DNA from: Isoetes taiwanensis
Taxonomy: Eukaryota > Streptophyta > Lycopodiopsida > Isoetales > Isoetaceae
Reading direction: 5' to 3'
Assembly: GCA_021234155.1 (NCBI GenBank)
Contig: JAJEKV010000013.1
Location: forward strand, 1,439,787-1,503,786
DNA: 64,000 nucleotides
Part shown: piece after piece, positions 45,929 through 58,510 of the stretch
Numbering within the stretch: position 1 is the stretch's first letter
How the letters are laid out: every line of letters begins with the position of its first letter
The notes under the pieces: generated by a model
Seen by the model: only the letters and a program-made list of their open reading frames with translations
Told to the model about the DNA's origin: nothing
Databases searched by the model: none
Program-made: the position numbers and the translations under genes

Positions 45929-47598
45929 ATGATATATATATAGGTATATCGGATGGGGGGCATCATTTTTAGGGTGTATATAGACATCAATCTTGGCCCT
46001 TTAAATTTTGAGGTGGCACAATTATGGCCATTGGATTTGATGGGAGCATGCATGGGCATGCATGGGGCATGCACCACATCTCTAGACCGTCGGATCTAGG
46101 GAGGGTGGGAAAATCCTATGCGTCAATTTTTTTTTTGAAAATGCTAGGAAGCTGCAATATTTAGGGCATTTGATCTAAGCCCTTCAAATTAGGGCATCAG
46201 ATCTACACCCTTGATTAAAAAGACCGTCAATTAAAAGGTGCAAATTAGTTGGCGATGGGCCATTTATTTTCCTCCGAATATTTCGATGATGTGGCATTCC
46301 TTGAGTTTATGTTTTTCGGAAAGGTCGACTCGCTCCTCTTCTCGGAATGCAATGAAGCACTGAGGATTTTGAAATGGCGGACTTTGATTATTCGTGATGG
46401 CTCAGATCCGCTCTTGCTAATTTTTTCTTTCTTCCTTCGCGTCTCCTCACCACGGATTGTATGATGGAGCGATGAATCTTTGAATAGGTGCAATAAACCC
46501 GGTTCGGTTTTGAAGCGTAATGACAAATTTGCAGGTGTATGAAGCAGGGAGATCGATTTGGCGATCCTGTCTACAACTACGGACATGAGCCACTTTCCGG
46601 CGAAAGTTTCGACAACAATCAAGGGCATTCAAGCTCGGGCCCTTTGGGGACATTGAATTGGGAGAACAATTAGGCATGAAGAGGGCGGAATCGCATAAAA
46701 CAAATGCCTCCATTCTCGCCCATTTGCCGCAGGGATTTGAATCAATGCTTAAAAGGGCGATCAATCTTTGAATAAGTACGGCTTGATTTCTTTGGGAGAA
46801 TCATAGAGAGCGCCTTTTCGAGAGTAGCCCAGGTGCCCTACAGCTCTCATCGGTCCATAACACAAAATGGATGAGGTAGATTGTAGATTTTTTCATTTTG
46901 GTTTGGAATACTGTTTGCCTTGCCGTAATGTTCAAGTTTAATTCATAGGTAGTTTTAAGAATCAAGACAGACTTCTACCATGGATCCATCGTCAGAAAGG
47001 GCGGATCGTAATCACTAGTGCATTTGTTGCGGGCTTTCTCAAACAGGTATGTCTTTAAACAGCATTAGATGCTTTTATTGGCAAGGAATTTATTATCCAC
47101 CATGTCCTCTTCCGGATCAAATTCTAGGACTTGGAGCTCATGCAGATCCAAATTGTCTCACAATTTTGTACCAGGATGAAGTTGGCTGGTCTGCAGATTG
47201 AGAAAGATGGGAAATGGATTGCTGTAAAACCCCACATCGATTCTCTGGTCCTAAACGTGGGAGACAGTTTGCAGGTATCATATTTCTACTCTCTGTTCAA
47301 ATCTATGGTTAGACAAGGTTCTGTGCTATAATGCTAACGATTATTTACAATTCTGATTGAAATTTTGCATCTTGATGTTTTTTGAGTGGTTTAGGCTTTG
47401 CCTTGCACAAATGCAAAGTGTATTATGGGAGTTGGGTAGGATCTTGAAGATTAATTGGCTGACAATTTGTGGAAATTGTTGTGCTAGTAGGTTGCTTGCA
47501 TGAAAGATCGTGCTTACATGTATTGTTACATCATTTTCAGGAGCCATGAAAATTCATTGTTGCATGATTTTTTATCGTTCTATTCTCTGATCATTTTG
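45927..47598 (+). repeat. Duplicated segment P, copy 1
   Basis: 1.67-kb segment repeated at 50752-52425. Starts CAATGATATATATATAGGTATATCGG and contains a dioxygenase exon. Copy 1 has many CNG-type errors relative to copy 2 (46255-46700), for example CTTTGAATAGG for GCTGAATAGG. It may be a captured gene segment in a mobile element or an ordinary segmental duplication. Confidence 0.85.
47086..47274 (+). pseudogene. 2-oxoglutarate/Fe(II) dioxygenase exon, copy 1
   Basis: Reads YYPPCPLPDQILGLGAHADP then LTILYQDEVG, a one-base frameshift near 47186, then GLQIEKDGKWIAVKP and VLNVGDSLQ ending at CAG|GTATCA. This is the plant 2OGD core: the HxD iron-ligand pair is present in GAHADP. The second His and the RxS 2-oxoglutarate site would lie in the next exon and are not seen. 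Substrate cannot be inferred. The same frameshift in copy 2 means the lesion predates the duplication. Confidence 0.85.
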
Positions 47599-48954
47599 AA
47601 TGGCTTGCTTGCAGTACTTTATGGGTTCAATATATTCGTCTTCTATTTTGGAGCTACTTTTATCACATAGTGTTTTACACAGGTTAGTTCTTGAACTTGA
47701 CTTCAAACATAAATTAGAGATGGTACTTCCTGTTGCATTAGCCTACTAAGAAAATTGTCTGCTATGTCATGAATGCTTAATTTTCCCCCTATATATGAAG
47801 GCTTATAAGGACATGGTCGCACCAGTTGTGGATGGATTTAAGTATTTTACGCAAGTAACTGTGCAAACCAGTCACGATGAATAACAAATGTAGGTAGGCA
47901 TGTGATGTGGTCGTACCAGTTTGTTCTCTTGTGGGTACGTTATGCATTATTGTTTTGTCTTTTTTGTATCTTACAATTAAGGGCTCTGGAAATAGTGACG
48001 CTTTTTCTATAACGCCATTAATTTGTTGTCTTACATTGTTTGTTGTTTGTCCAAGCTAATATGCTTACCTCTTCTTATCTTGGCTCCAGATATAACTTTT
48101 GGCAAACACTCCAAGACAAGAGGCTTCAATGTATTGAGTTTACATGATCAACATATGAAAAGCTAGAGTTTTTGAAGACGAACTTAGGGGTTTGTTAAAT
48201 TCAGCTTATGGACTATCAAACAGGTGAATCATTATGGAGGTAACACTCCATCATTATGGAGGTAACACTCCAGCATGGCCATGATCATGTTGCAGGGTCA
48301 ATATAGGTGTTTTTTGTGCCATGGATAAAAAGTATAGTGATATGAGATGCTGGACTTATTGGAAGAACACATTTGAGCTCTTTCAAATCTGGGATGTCTA
48401 GATGGGGCTAAGGGGAAGAGGTCATTGGAAAAGCTTGAGAAACTTTGGATGAAAGTATTATTACAGGATATTATGAACAAGAAAACTTAGTATTGCTTAT
48501 GTTTGTTGTATCATGCTAGTTCTAATTTCCATTTGCCCGCATATGAAACATGGAGTTGCATTTAGGGAGGAAGAAGACACACTATTACTTGCACTTGAAC
48601 AACGCGAAGTTTATGATAGCGTTACACCATGCTAGGATTGTATGACAAATTATGTTAAACATCAGCAGTTGAACATATCAATGCCATGTTTGCAAGAGTA
48701 ATTATGTCAAACTTGAGCCATACGACAGAAATTGGCAAAATTAGGTGCTTGGATTTTAGATTAATTGGCATCTCGTTTGCTTACCCAGCGGTCCCAAATT
48801 ACTTCATTATTTGTGAATAATGTTTGTCTTTGGTACATGCATTCTTTGGAATAGAGGCAAGTGATTTAACACTTTCAATTACTACTTCAATATAGGTAAC
48901 ATCGCATTTGTAATGCATGTCACTCATTGTTAAAAATAGATAGTATCTTCTTTA
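47599..48954. other. No gene recognised
   Basis: A/T-rich sequence downstream of the dioxygenase exon, perhaps its former intron or 3' region. A 23-bp tandem duplication of AACACTCCATCATTATGGAGGT lies at 48219-48270. Confidence 0.4.
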
Positions 48955-50710
48955 AAGAGAGAGATATAGAGAGTATTGAAGGAAATCTTTAGAGAAATCC
49001 AAACGAGCCTTGGGAATTTGAGCTTAAATCAATAAATTAGATCTTTCACCTTAAATCTTCAAGGAATCTAATAAAATGTTCGATAATCTAATGAAGTTTT
49101 CATGATATCCTAGGGAATCTTGAAGGATCTTGAAGTAAATAAGCAAGCCTTAGGAGGCAACTACAAATAAAGATGAAGAAATCTAATAGAATTTTGTCAA
49201 AATTCCACAATTGCACAAGATACGACAATTAATATAATTTGATGCCAAGGAACCAATTTTTGCTTTGTGTGGTGTCTATTTGGGGGCCAATGAGGTGGCA
49301 CGCCTATGGGCTTAGGATCTACATGGGGTCATGCACGGGGCATACACCATGCATCTAGATTGTCGGATCGAGGGGGGAAGGCAAAATCAATGACCTAATG
49401 GCTATTTATACCCAATGGTCTATCCTAAATGTCATACATTTAGGATAGACCATTCATATCCTAATTGTCTATCTTAAAACATTCATATCTAATTGTCTAT
49501 CTTAAAACTAATAGTCATTAAGTTCCTGCCGATCTTAATGAAGTTAACTATGTATGCCACAGATAATAAGTCAAAGGTTCCATATTCAAAACATAGGGGT
49601 CTCTAACTTTAATGCATCTGTTATTGCAAACGAAGCCTCTCCATTTCGTGGCCTAAACTAGGCCTATCAATGTAGGTGGATAGGCTCCAAATAATTCCTT
49701 GAATCCTAGCTTGCGCTTCTGGTAAAAAACAAACTTTTTGTTTATACATTTGATACCACTTTTGAATCAATGAGGTATGAGCCTCACTTTTAGAACTCGA
49801 TGTCTGGATTTTTAAATTTTCAAAGATTTAAAACTGGAAGTAGATACTATACGAACTGCACATTTTTCGCATATAACAAATTACTTGGGTAATCCAAAGG
49901 AATCTTCAGATAATCTTTGAAAATCTAGGGGAATGTTTGTAAAAACCTTAAGAATCTAGGTGATTTTTGTGGAATCTTAGGAAATCTAGGGGGAATCCAA
50001 GGGGACCTACGGAAATCTTTGCAGCTAGGTGTGTTCTACAGGAGAATCTTCATAAAATCTAAGGGAATCTAGAAGAATCTACATGGAATCTCAGGGAATG
50101 TAGAGGAATCTTAAGATAATCTTTTGAAGGGGAGTCCCAAGAGAATCTTATGGAATCTAGGGAATCTTTATAGAATATCTAAAAATCTTGGGGAATCTTG
50201 ATAGGATCTTAGAGAATCTACATATAATCTTGGGGAATCTATGTGAATTGTGAGAGAAACTTTGAGAATCTAGGGGAATCCTGATGGAATCTTTGAGATT
50301 ACGGGAGAATTTTGATGGAATCTTGAAGAACCTAAGGGGATCTCCATATGATCTAAAAGAATCCAAAGGAATCTTCATAAAATCTTTAGGAATCTAGGGG
50401 AATCTTGATGAAACCTTAGGGAACCTAAAGGAATCTTCATAGAATCTAAGGGGTCCCAAGAGAACCTACATATAATCTAGGTGAATCTTGGGACAATCTC
50501 TGAGAATCTAAGGGAACCTGAAGAGAATCTTAGCAAATCTATAGGAATCTCTAAAACATCTTTGAGAATCTAGGGGAATCCAAGAGAATCTCAATAATCT
50601 CTTCGAGAATATAGGGGAATCTTTATAAAATCTGAATGAATATTTGAGAATCGGGAGAAATATTTATAGAATCTACAAAATCTAGGGGAATCTTCCGCAC
50701 TGGTGTGTTT
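48955..50710 (-). repeat. Degenerate GAATCT-rich satellite
   Basis: Dozens of imperfect units built around GGGAATCT/AGAGAATCTAGG spaced about 20-25 bp, densest at 49900-50700. The reverse complement is the AGATTCCCCTAGATTCT phrase found in the left halves of repeats G1-G4, so the two share an origin. ORFs here are repeat translations. Confidence 0.8.
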
Positions 50711-50723
50711 TGCAGGGTCGGCT

Positions 50724-50752
50724 TCGTGCAGTCCCTCATAGTACAAACACTT
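50724..50752 (+). other. Short conserved motif next to TA tract, second copy
   Basis: CCCTCATAGTACAAACACTT followed by GTCAATGATATATATATA. Matches 13338-13364. Here the TA tract is short, which may represent the state before a retroelement entered the tract. Confidence 0.6.
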
Positions 50753-52425
50753 GTCAATGATATATATATAGGTATATCGGATGGGGGGCATCATTTTTAG
50801 GGTGTATATAGACATCAATCTTGGCCCTTTAAATTTTGAGGTGGCACAATTATGGCCATTGGATTTGATGGGAGCATGCATGGGCATGCATGGGGCATGC
50901 ACCACATCTCTAGACCGTCGGATCTAGGGAGGGTGGGAAAATCCTATGCGTCAATTTTTTTTTTGAAAATGCTAGGAAGCTGCAATATTTAGGGCATTTG
51001 ATCTAAGCCCTTCAAATTAGGGCATCAGATCTACACCCTTGATTAAAAAGACCGTCAATTAAAAAGGTGCAAATTAGTTGGCAGTGGGCCATTTATTTCA
51101 CTCCGAATATTTCGATGATGTGGCATTCCTTCAGTTCGTGTTTCCAGAAAGGTCGACTCGCTCCTCTTCTGGAATGCAATGAAGCACAGGATTTTGAAAT
51201 GGCGGACTTTGATTATTCGCATGGCTCCGATCCGCTACTGCGAATTTTTCTTTCTTCCTTCTGGCGTCTCACTCCGCCGGATTGTATGATGGAGCGATGA
51301 ATGCTGAATAGGTGCAATAAACCCAGTTCGGTTTTTGAAACAGAATGACAAATTTGCAGGTGTATGAAGCAGGGAGATCGATTTGGCGATCCTGTCTACA
51401 ACTACGGACATGAGCCACTTTCCGGCGAAAGTTTCGACAACAATCAAGGGCATTCAAGCTCGGGCCCTTTGGGGACATTGAATTCGGAGAACAATTCCGG
51501 CATGAAGAGGACGGAATCTGCATCAGCAAATGCCTCCATTCTCCGCCCATTTGCTGCAGGGATTTGAATCAATGCTTAAAAGGGCGATCAATGCTGAATA
51601 AGTACAGCTTGATTTGCTGGGAGAATCATAGAGGAAACTGCCTTTCGAGAGTAGCCCAGGTGCCCTACAGCTCTCATCGGTCCATAACACAAAATGGATG
51701 AGGTAGATTGTAGATTTTTTCATTTTGGTTTGGAATACTGTTTGCCTTGCCGTAATGTTCAAGTTTAATTCATAGGTAGTTTTAAGAATCAAGACGGAGC
51801 TTCTACCATGGATCCATCTGTAAAGGGCAGATCAGAATCACTAGTGCATTTGTTGCGGGCTTTCTCAAACAGGTATGTCTTTAAACAGCATTAGATGCTT
51901 TTATTGGCAAGGAATTTATTATCCACCATGTCCTCTTCCGGATCAAATTCTAGGACTTGGAGCTCATGCAGATCCAAATTGTCTCACAATTTTGTACCAG
52001 GATGAAGTTGGCTGGTCTGCAGATTGAGAAAGATGGGAAATGGATTGCTGTAAAACCCCACATCGATTCTCTGGTCCTAAACGTGGGAGACAGTTTGCAG
52101 GTATCATATTTCTACTCTCTGTTCAAATCTATGGTTAGACAAGGTTCTGTGCTATAATGCTAACGATTATTTACAATTCTGATTGAAATTTTGCATCTTG
52201 ATGTTTTTTGAGTGGTTTAGGCTTTGCCTTGCACAAATGCAAAGTGTATTATGGGAGTTGGGTAGGATCTTGAAGATTAATTGGCTGACAATTTGTGGAA
52301 ATTGTTGTGCTAGTAGGTTGCTTGCATGAAAGATCGTGCTTACATGTATTGTTACATCATTTTCAGGAGCCATGAAAATTCATTGTTGCATGATTTTTTA
52401 TCGTTCTATTCTCTGATCATTTTGA
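50752..52425 (+). repeat. Duplicated segment P, copy 2
   Basis: Second copy of 45927-47598. Its right end is exactly where the foldback element begins (52426). It has cleaner reading at CNG sites than copy 1. Confidence 0.85.
51912..52100 (+). pseudogene. 2-oxoglutarate/Fe(II) dioxygenase exon, copy 2
   Basis: Identical in content to 47086-47274, including the frameshift in GTTGGCTGGTCTGCAG and the donor CAG|GTATCA. Retains HxD. Confidence 0.85.
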
Positions 52426-52590
52426 TCGAGAATGCCTAAGCCAGCCAACACTCCAGGAAGTACTGGCATTCTCGACTCGCGAGTCGAGAATGCACACAAA
52501 GGCGGTAACTAACTATGGCATTATCGAGTCTTGAGTAGAGAAAAATGTGTTGGCTGGCTGAGGCATTCTCGACTCGCGAGTCAAGAATGC
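52426..52590. mobile_element. Compound foldback element, about 165 bp
   Basis: Outer arms of 26 nt (52426-52451 and 52547-52572) are inverted with one mismatch and contain AGCCAGCCAACAC/GTGTTGGCTGGCT. A perfect 28-bp palindrome with half GCATTCTCGACTCG sits at 52466-52493, and a one-mismatch copy at 52563-52590. It begins at the point where segment P copy 2 stops matching copy 1. A small non-autonomous foldback/MITE is likely. Confidence 0.75.
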
Positions 52591-54389
52591 AGGGTGTAGT
52601 CTGCACCTTTCCTGCAAGGGAGGATGTTCTGTGAGTTAGAACAGAAGAACGTAATGCTTTAAGTTACTAAACCTGAAGGATTCAATTAGGTTTTAAAAAT
52701 GCTCTGTGCAATGAAACATTCATAGTTCTTTCTTTTGTTATAGAATTTCTGTTATGAAATATTCATAGTTATGTTCTTTTGTTAGTCCTACCACCTGTCT
52801 CTGGATGATTCCTAATTCGGTTGCTTGCCCCTAGTCTTACTTATGCCTGTACAAGGTATTCAATTAAACAATACAAACAAACAGGAAGAAAACAAAAGCA
52901 GAAAACAAAACAAAAGCAGAAAACAGATAGAGTAGAACATGAAACAGTGAAAAAATGTGAAAAAGAGGGAAACAGTGAAAAAAACAGAGAACATAAAGAA
53001 AGAAGGTACCTGGCAGATTTGCTGGATGAAGAGGCAGCTTCCATGTTTGATTCCTTGCTCACACAGCGCTTGCAAGCGAGAATAGGGATTTGTCGTGCTG
53101 GAAATTGTATCAGGGGATAGTAAGTCCTCTAAATACTACAAAGGAATAATATAAGTAAGAATACAGTAAAGGATATGGAAATAACAGGAACAGCTGTAAG
53201 AAATAGAGCTAAAAACTTACAGAAATGAACCTCACTTTCTTTTCAGGCAATAGGGCCGCTCGAGCACTCTAACTGCGCGAAAACCTCGGCGCTGGATGCG
53301 TCCCGATCGGTCGACCACGCTGCTGTCATAAGGTCGAGTCATAATTGATCAGGTCAGTCGATCGCCAGGCGGGAACTCGAGAGTGCGAAGAGAAAACAGG
53401 AAGCAGAGAAAACAGGGGAGGATGAATCGGTCGGGGAGGAAGAGGAAGAGAGTGCAGTTATTTCTGGCTGCACCCTCGAACCTCGTAAAAGTGCCATAAT
53501 TAATCTCTTTCACGTGTGGGCCATGCCATACGTGATGTGGCAGTGCGGATTGCTGACGTGTCCACGTCATCAATCGCTGACAAAGCGCCACGTGGCCATG
53601 ACAAAATATTGAATGTTAAAATGATTCATATAATGGTTATGATGGTTAATGATCTAAAATGGTTATGTTAAATGAAACATGGTTATATGTTTATATGTTT
53701 TATATTTAATATGGTTATCTACTTACTTAAAATGTTTCTTGGGGTTGGGTGTCCTCTTTTTTCCGGCCGCCGGTAACACTCCATTTTCCGGCCAAAAGCG
53801 TGATTTTGGCACCGGAAAAATATTGTAACCCGATAATTTTTTGTTAGGTTTTTTTCGAGAGCCACTATATACGTTTTTTTTTCAAAAATCATGCGTTATG
53901 TGCCTGGCTAATCCTCCTGTGTCTTCCATCATTTCGACTAGGTATGGCTTGAAAACGGCGGAACCATGCATGCCCTCTGCTATTCTTTTGCTTTTGCTGC
54001 AGAAAAATGGAGTGTAGATCATCCGTTCTGGCGCTCATTTTTTTCGGCAGGTAGGATCACGTATTGATGCTCGATTGGCGCTATTTTCAGCCTCCAGGTT
54101 ATTTTTTAAAGCAAGTTTCCTTCCTTATGGAAGGATCACAATCCTCAAGAACAGACAGAGGAGTCTTCAGATGATCTTTTAGCTTCATCTGGCAACGTCG
54201 AGAAGCCCAAACATAAATCTGGTGGATGTATGCATGTCTGAAACCGTTTATATTTTTCCTGCATTTATATTGTGGCATCGAACTTCTGGGTTTCTAGCAA
54301 TCCAAACGGCAAGAGCTGTTCAAATCCCATGAGATTTCAGATTGTAAAGATTTTTGATGTTTCTTTCTGCATGGCCATATCTCTTGCAG
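52591..54389. other. No gene recognised; A-rich purine tract at 52860-53010
   Basis: Contains a Lys-rich frame (52821-53120) that arises from an AAAC/AAAAGCAG purine tract, and a GC-richer block (53250-53620) with palindromic CACGTG. An exon-like stretch near 54125-54215 reads EQTEESSDDLLASSGNVEKP but is not tied to a known protein. Confidence 0.35.
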
Positions 54390-55043
54390 GTCAAGAACCT
54401 CTACGATTGCCTCAATTCATCAAACTTAATGGTGCAACAGGGCGAAACGGATCTGCATTGCAGACATTTCTTGATTTAAGGGGATGCCATATCACTTTCA
54501 CTATCTATTTCGGTTTCTGGCGCGGCTCAAGGTGCATTGCATTCCGTTTCTACCTATGTTTCTATTATGTGTGTGCCATTATGTGTTTGTGATCTTTACT
54601 GGCCATTTTTTTTAATATATGACTCTGTTCTTTTTTGCAGAGGTAATTAAGTATTGGTGTAAAGATACATTTGTGCAGAAATATTTTGCTGTTGGATTTT
54701 CTATAGATCCCATTCTTAGGTAAATGGAAGTAACAGAAATGGTGACCAGCTAATTCTCTGCAACTTTTGTTGCTACATCTTCATCTACATGATAATCTTT
54801 TATTCTACTATATACTTTTCTGCAACAGATTGAGGGATTTTTGGACTATTACCTGCACGGAAATGCAAACTTAGGTAGAAGATCAAGCAGTTTTATATTT
54901 CATTTTGAAGTAGCTAAGAAGCTCGTGCATGGCTAGATTTTGCGCTTCAATACGACAGAGCTGGATCTTGGGCTTTGGAGATAGAGCTGCCCATTGAATC
55001 CCCTAACTGCAGAAGTTCCCTGCTTGAGGTTCCTCTATTACAA
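54390..55043 (+). pseudogene. Unrecognised multi-exon gene fragment
   Basis: Four open stretches bordered by plausible splice sites: 54390-54531 (QEPLRLPQFIKLNGATG, donor GTGCAT), 54641-54719 (VIKYWCKDTFVQKYFAVG, donor GTAAAT), 54839-54874 (IEGFLDYYLHGNANL, donor GTAGAA) and 54933-55043 (DFALQYDRAGSWALEIELPI, donor GTAAGG). Amino-acid composition looks coding, but I do not recognise the protein and cannot show one continuous frame. It could be a live gene whose other exons lie around 54100-55900. Confidence 0.35.
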
Positions 55044-58000
55044 GTAAGGATATTGAAGATTTTTTCTGTGTTTTCTTGCATCTCTGTGGTAGTTTAACTG
55101 ATCATGATTCTAAACAGGGGTTAAAGCAAAACAGAATATCGGCAGGTAGTGTTGGTGGAGGTAACTGTCTGTACTCTAATACCTAAGCACCGGACAAGCA
55201 TCTTTGTTTTCCTTCAAACTTAATCCAGGACCAGGTACATATTATCCTTTATCCTCTATTTTTTTTCAGAATTTTAAGAGGTTTTTTTAATGCAGGATTT
55301 GTGCCATCATAGTGATGCAAAGGATACTGAAAATCAAAAGTGCACAAGAGGTTTGTATACATTTAATCTATGCTCAGGGCATGATGTTTGATGAGCTGAA
55401 ATTTTAGGAGAATGCTACATTTTGCACATTGTCGTTGATGGAATAATTGTAAGCTTGAGCAACAGGTCGCTGCACCCATGTCATCTTTAGTGTGCCATGC
55501 AGGGCTTATAGTTCTTCATGCTCATAAAATGCTCATAAAAATCTGTAATGATTTCCTTTGCTTACAACTTATGCAGATATGCAGACAGGTGCAAGTTTGC
55601 TTTTGATTTTGTCGTTCTGGTAGCAATTTCTCTAATTTCCCTTCTTGCATGGATTGTTACAGGAAATGCCGGATTTAAACCTTTTTTAAGTTTGATTGAA
55701 GTGACTCTAGGTCCAACAGAGACTGAGCTTAAGCACACCGGAAGTCTGAATTCTATTATATTATATTTTGTGTCCTCTTACAAGAGAGTGATTCGTAAGA
55801 GCTATTTCTGTTACAAGATCATCTATAGTATTCTGTCTAGGGTTTGGCCTGGTTACAAGACGAATGTTTTCTGCTTCTGAACACTCTTCTCTATGTTGGC
55901 AGATAAGTGAAACAGCTTTGTGACCCTTGCTCCTGGCTATGGCGACTACATCCAGCTTCCTCAACATGCAAAAGCCGTACTGTAAAAAGCTAGACATACT
56001 GTAATGTTTTTGTCCTGCTTTCGTCATTGCGAACACCGAAACAGTCGCTTCTCAAGTGTTCCAAGTGTCTTTGCTGCAACAAGTTGGTCTGTCCCAAAAA
56101 TTTATAGAGGTGTAATAGCAGTGAGTGAGTATACGTTGTTTGTCTTCTTTCTGAGAATATATTCGCTGGTTGAACCAAGTTCCAAATATATGTAGATATA
56201 TGTCTCATGCTTCCAATACAAATGTGTAGTTGAAATGTTATACAACAGGGAATATAATTCATTATGTTTCTCTCATGGATCCTATTCTCTTAGTTTAACA
56301 TCATTTTACAATTCCTTCAGACATATGCAGGTCAATTAGACTGAAAGTGCTAAACTCCATAAACATATGTAAGGTCCATTGCATGCCACTTTATGAAACT
56401 TACAGTTGTGAAGAGGTTAACAAATTTTTGAGTTTGAATGCATGCATTTGAACTTGAAAGTAGTCTACATATATGAGCGTAGGACATTGCTTTTTCAATT
56501 ATTGTATTATGATCTACAAACTGTCTTACATCTACATCCAGACATCTTAAGATCCATGCTAATGGATGATGAAGATATGGACTCAGCCATGAGTGGTTGC
56601 AATAACTAGAACAATATTTCAAGAACTCCCTTTCCTCATATTTGAATTTCTTCTGTTAATGTCTTCTTAATGGTAAGCAACTATTTTGATCTAGCTTCCT
56701 ATTTTCTTTTCTTCACATATGGGTCAACTAAGAGCTTTTCATAGCATATGCATATGTTGCTAAAGCAAAATATTTTGAGGTGTAATTGGCATTCCATGGA
56801 TCCCTGAAATATCACAAGGAGCATGAACATCGCATTTTTTCAACAAGGAGCATGAACATCGCATTTTTTCACGTTTCCTCCACCATGGCAAATACCTCTT
56901 ACCAAATGTGATGTGATAACCACTGCTACCTCTATTTCTACATCTCTAATTTAAAGGTAACAAGCATTTGAAATTATACATCCCGCATATGCATTTTCTA
57001 CACCACTATATTGAGACCATGATGTGACGTAGAACAAAATGGGGGAAGCCATTCTTGCTTCCCCCTGACCTGCAGAATCTGGTCGCGTAATGGCTGAGCC
57101 CATTATGTTCTACAACGTCAAGGTAAGCTGCTTATCAGATTCTACAAGTTTGTTAAGGCGATATGTCATTCTGCTTAAGAATGAATAAAAAAATGGACGA
57201 AATGCTCATTTAGTTATCTTGACGCATGATAGTAGCCAAAATTATAAAGGCAAAATGCAGAATCAAGAAGAATAATTTATTATAGTTTAGTGCCAAAAAG
57301 TGGTTCCTATAACTAAAAATGGATTACAAAAATTGTGCATCTCATGCCTCCCATTCTAAAGGTCTCATAAGTATAACATTTTACATTGACGACGTTGAAT
57401 AATTCTCCACAATTTTGGGAAAATGCACATGTTTACTATTGTTTTGCATCTTACACAATATTTCTCAAGCTATAGCCATACCACTAATACTACCATTTTG
57501 ATTCTATCATATATTCATTGAGTCAAAATAGTTTGGTGTCTTACTTTTGTAATACTATTATCCACCATCATTCAAAAAAATAGTGAGTTTACGCATTCAA
57601 GGCAATCCTAATAGTATGTGTTGTTAGTACATTGATGATATTGTCATTAGACAACTTCAATAACAAAAATAATTACAAAAGTAAAATAATTTCTATTCTT
57701 GCCAGTATCAGCATGTGCTGTGGTCGGAAGTTGCACATGTGAACGTTAGAGGCTGAATGAAAACACATGCCAGGACATTAGCCCGGTAACGCTGGGCACA
57801 CGTTTACTAGTCTACTTATTTAGAAACTTTTTGGGGGCAGGCGGTGCCCTTTTCAGAGTGTTACATTTAGAAGAAAAAAATGGTTTTCCGGCTAAAATCT
57901 TCTTTCCGGCTATCTCTGCCTTGCCTTCTATTCATACCAAGTTTTTCCTAACGCCACCAGCTAATTTCTCGGGGCAGGTAGATCTTGATTTCATGATGGC

Positions 58001-58189
58001 CGGCTCGGTTGAATGCAAACGGCCTGCTTAGTTAGGGCTTTGGGTAGAAAAGAGGAGGATGTCTGCATTCGGCAAGCGAGCTTGGAGCGAGTTGGAACTG
58101 TAGCAATCGAGCTGTAGCAAATCGTGTCTGATTCTTGCTCACTTTCTTCCATTGATTTTTGGTGCTCTCTATTCTCTGATCTGACTCTG
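55044..58189. other. No gene recognised
   Basis: A/T-rich sequence. The 110-codon frame at 55548-55880 has a hydrophobic stretch (VVLVAISLISLLAWIV) but lies in intron-like DNA. A short exon-like MAEPIMFYNVK followed by GTAAGC occurs at 57090-57123. The 26-bp phrase AGGAGCATGAACATCGCATT is duplicated at 56818 and 56846. Confidence 0.35.
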
Positions 58190-58510
58190 TTCTACCTTTT
58201 TTTGCAGAAGGATAACATCAAAGTTTGTGGCAGGGAACGGGTTTGCATGCAATCGACCTGTAGTAGCAATCGAGGATTACTCTTGCCCTTTCTTTTTACA
58301 TCGATTTTTTGCATCCAACCCTGTTCTACACATTTTTGCAGAAGGATAACATCAAAGTTTGCATCCAAGAAAATGCCGTTTGCATACAACTTTGCATCCA
58401 AGAAAACGCCAAGTTTGCATACAAGGTTCCAGATTTTCTTGCATCAAAGTTTGCATCATAGTTTCCAGATTTTTTGCATCCAACCCTGTTCTGGATAACA
58501 TCAAGTAATT
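58190..58510 (+). repeat. Locally repeated TTTGCATCCAA/GATAACATCAA sequence
   Basis: The phrase GCAGAAGGATAACATCAAAG occurs at 58205 and 58340, and GCATCCAACCCTGTTCT at 58311 and 58477, with several GTTTGCATCCAAGAAAA units between. An irregular tandem duplication; the 124-codon ORF across it is a by-product. Confidence 0.7.

Noticed and set aside
50157-50378. 73-codon minus ORF rich in FSKI/PLDS
   Set aside because: Translation of the GAATCT satellite.
52821-53120. 99-codon Lys/Gln/Glu-rich ORF
   Set aside because: Comes from an AAAC/AAAAGCAG purine tract; no start context or homology signal.
55548-55880. 110-codon ORF with a hydrophobic stretch, possible membrane protein
   Set aside because: Runs through splice-like CAG|GT sites and A/T-rich intron-like DNA; the hydrophobicity follows from T-rich sequence.
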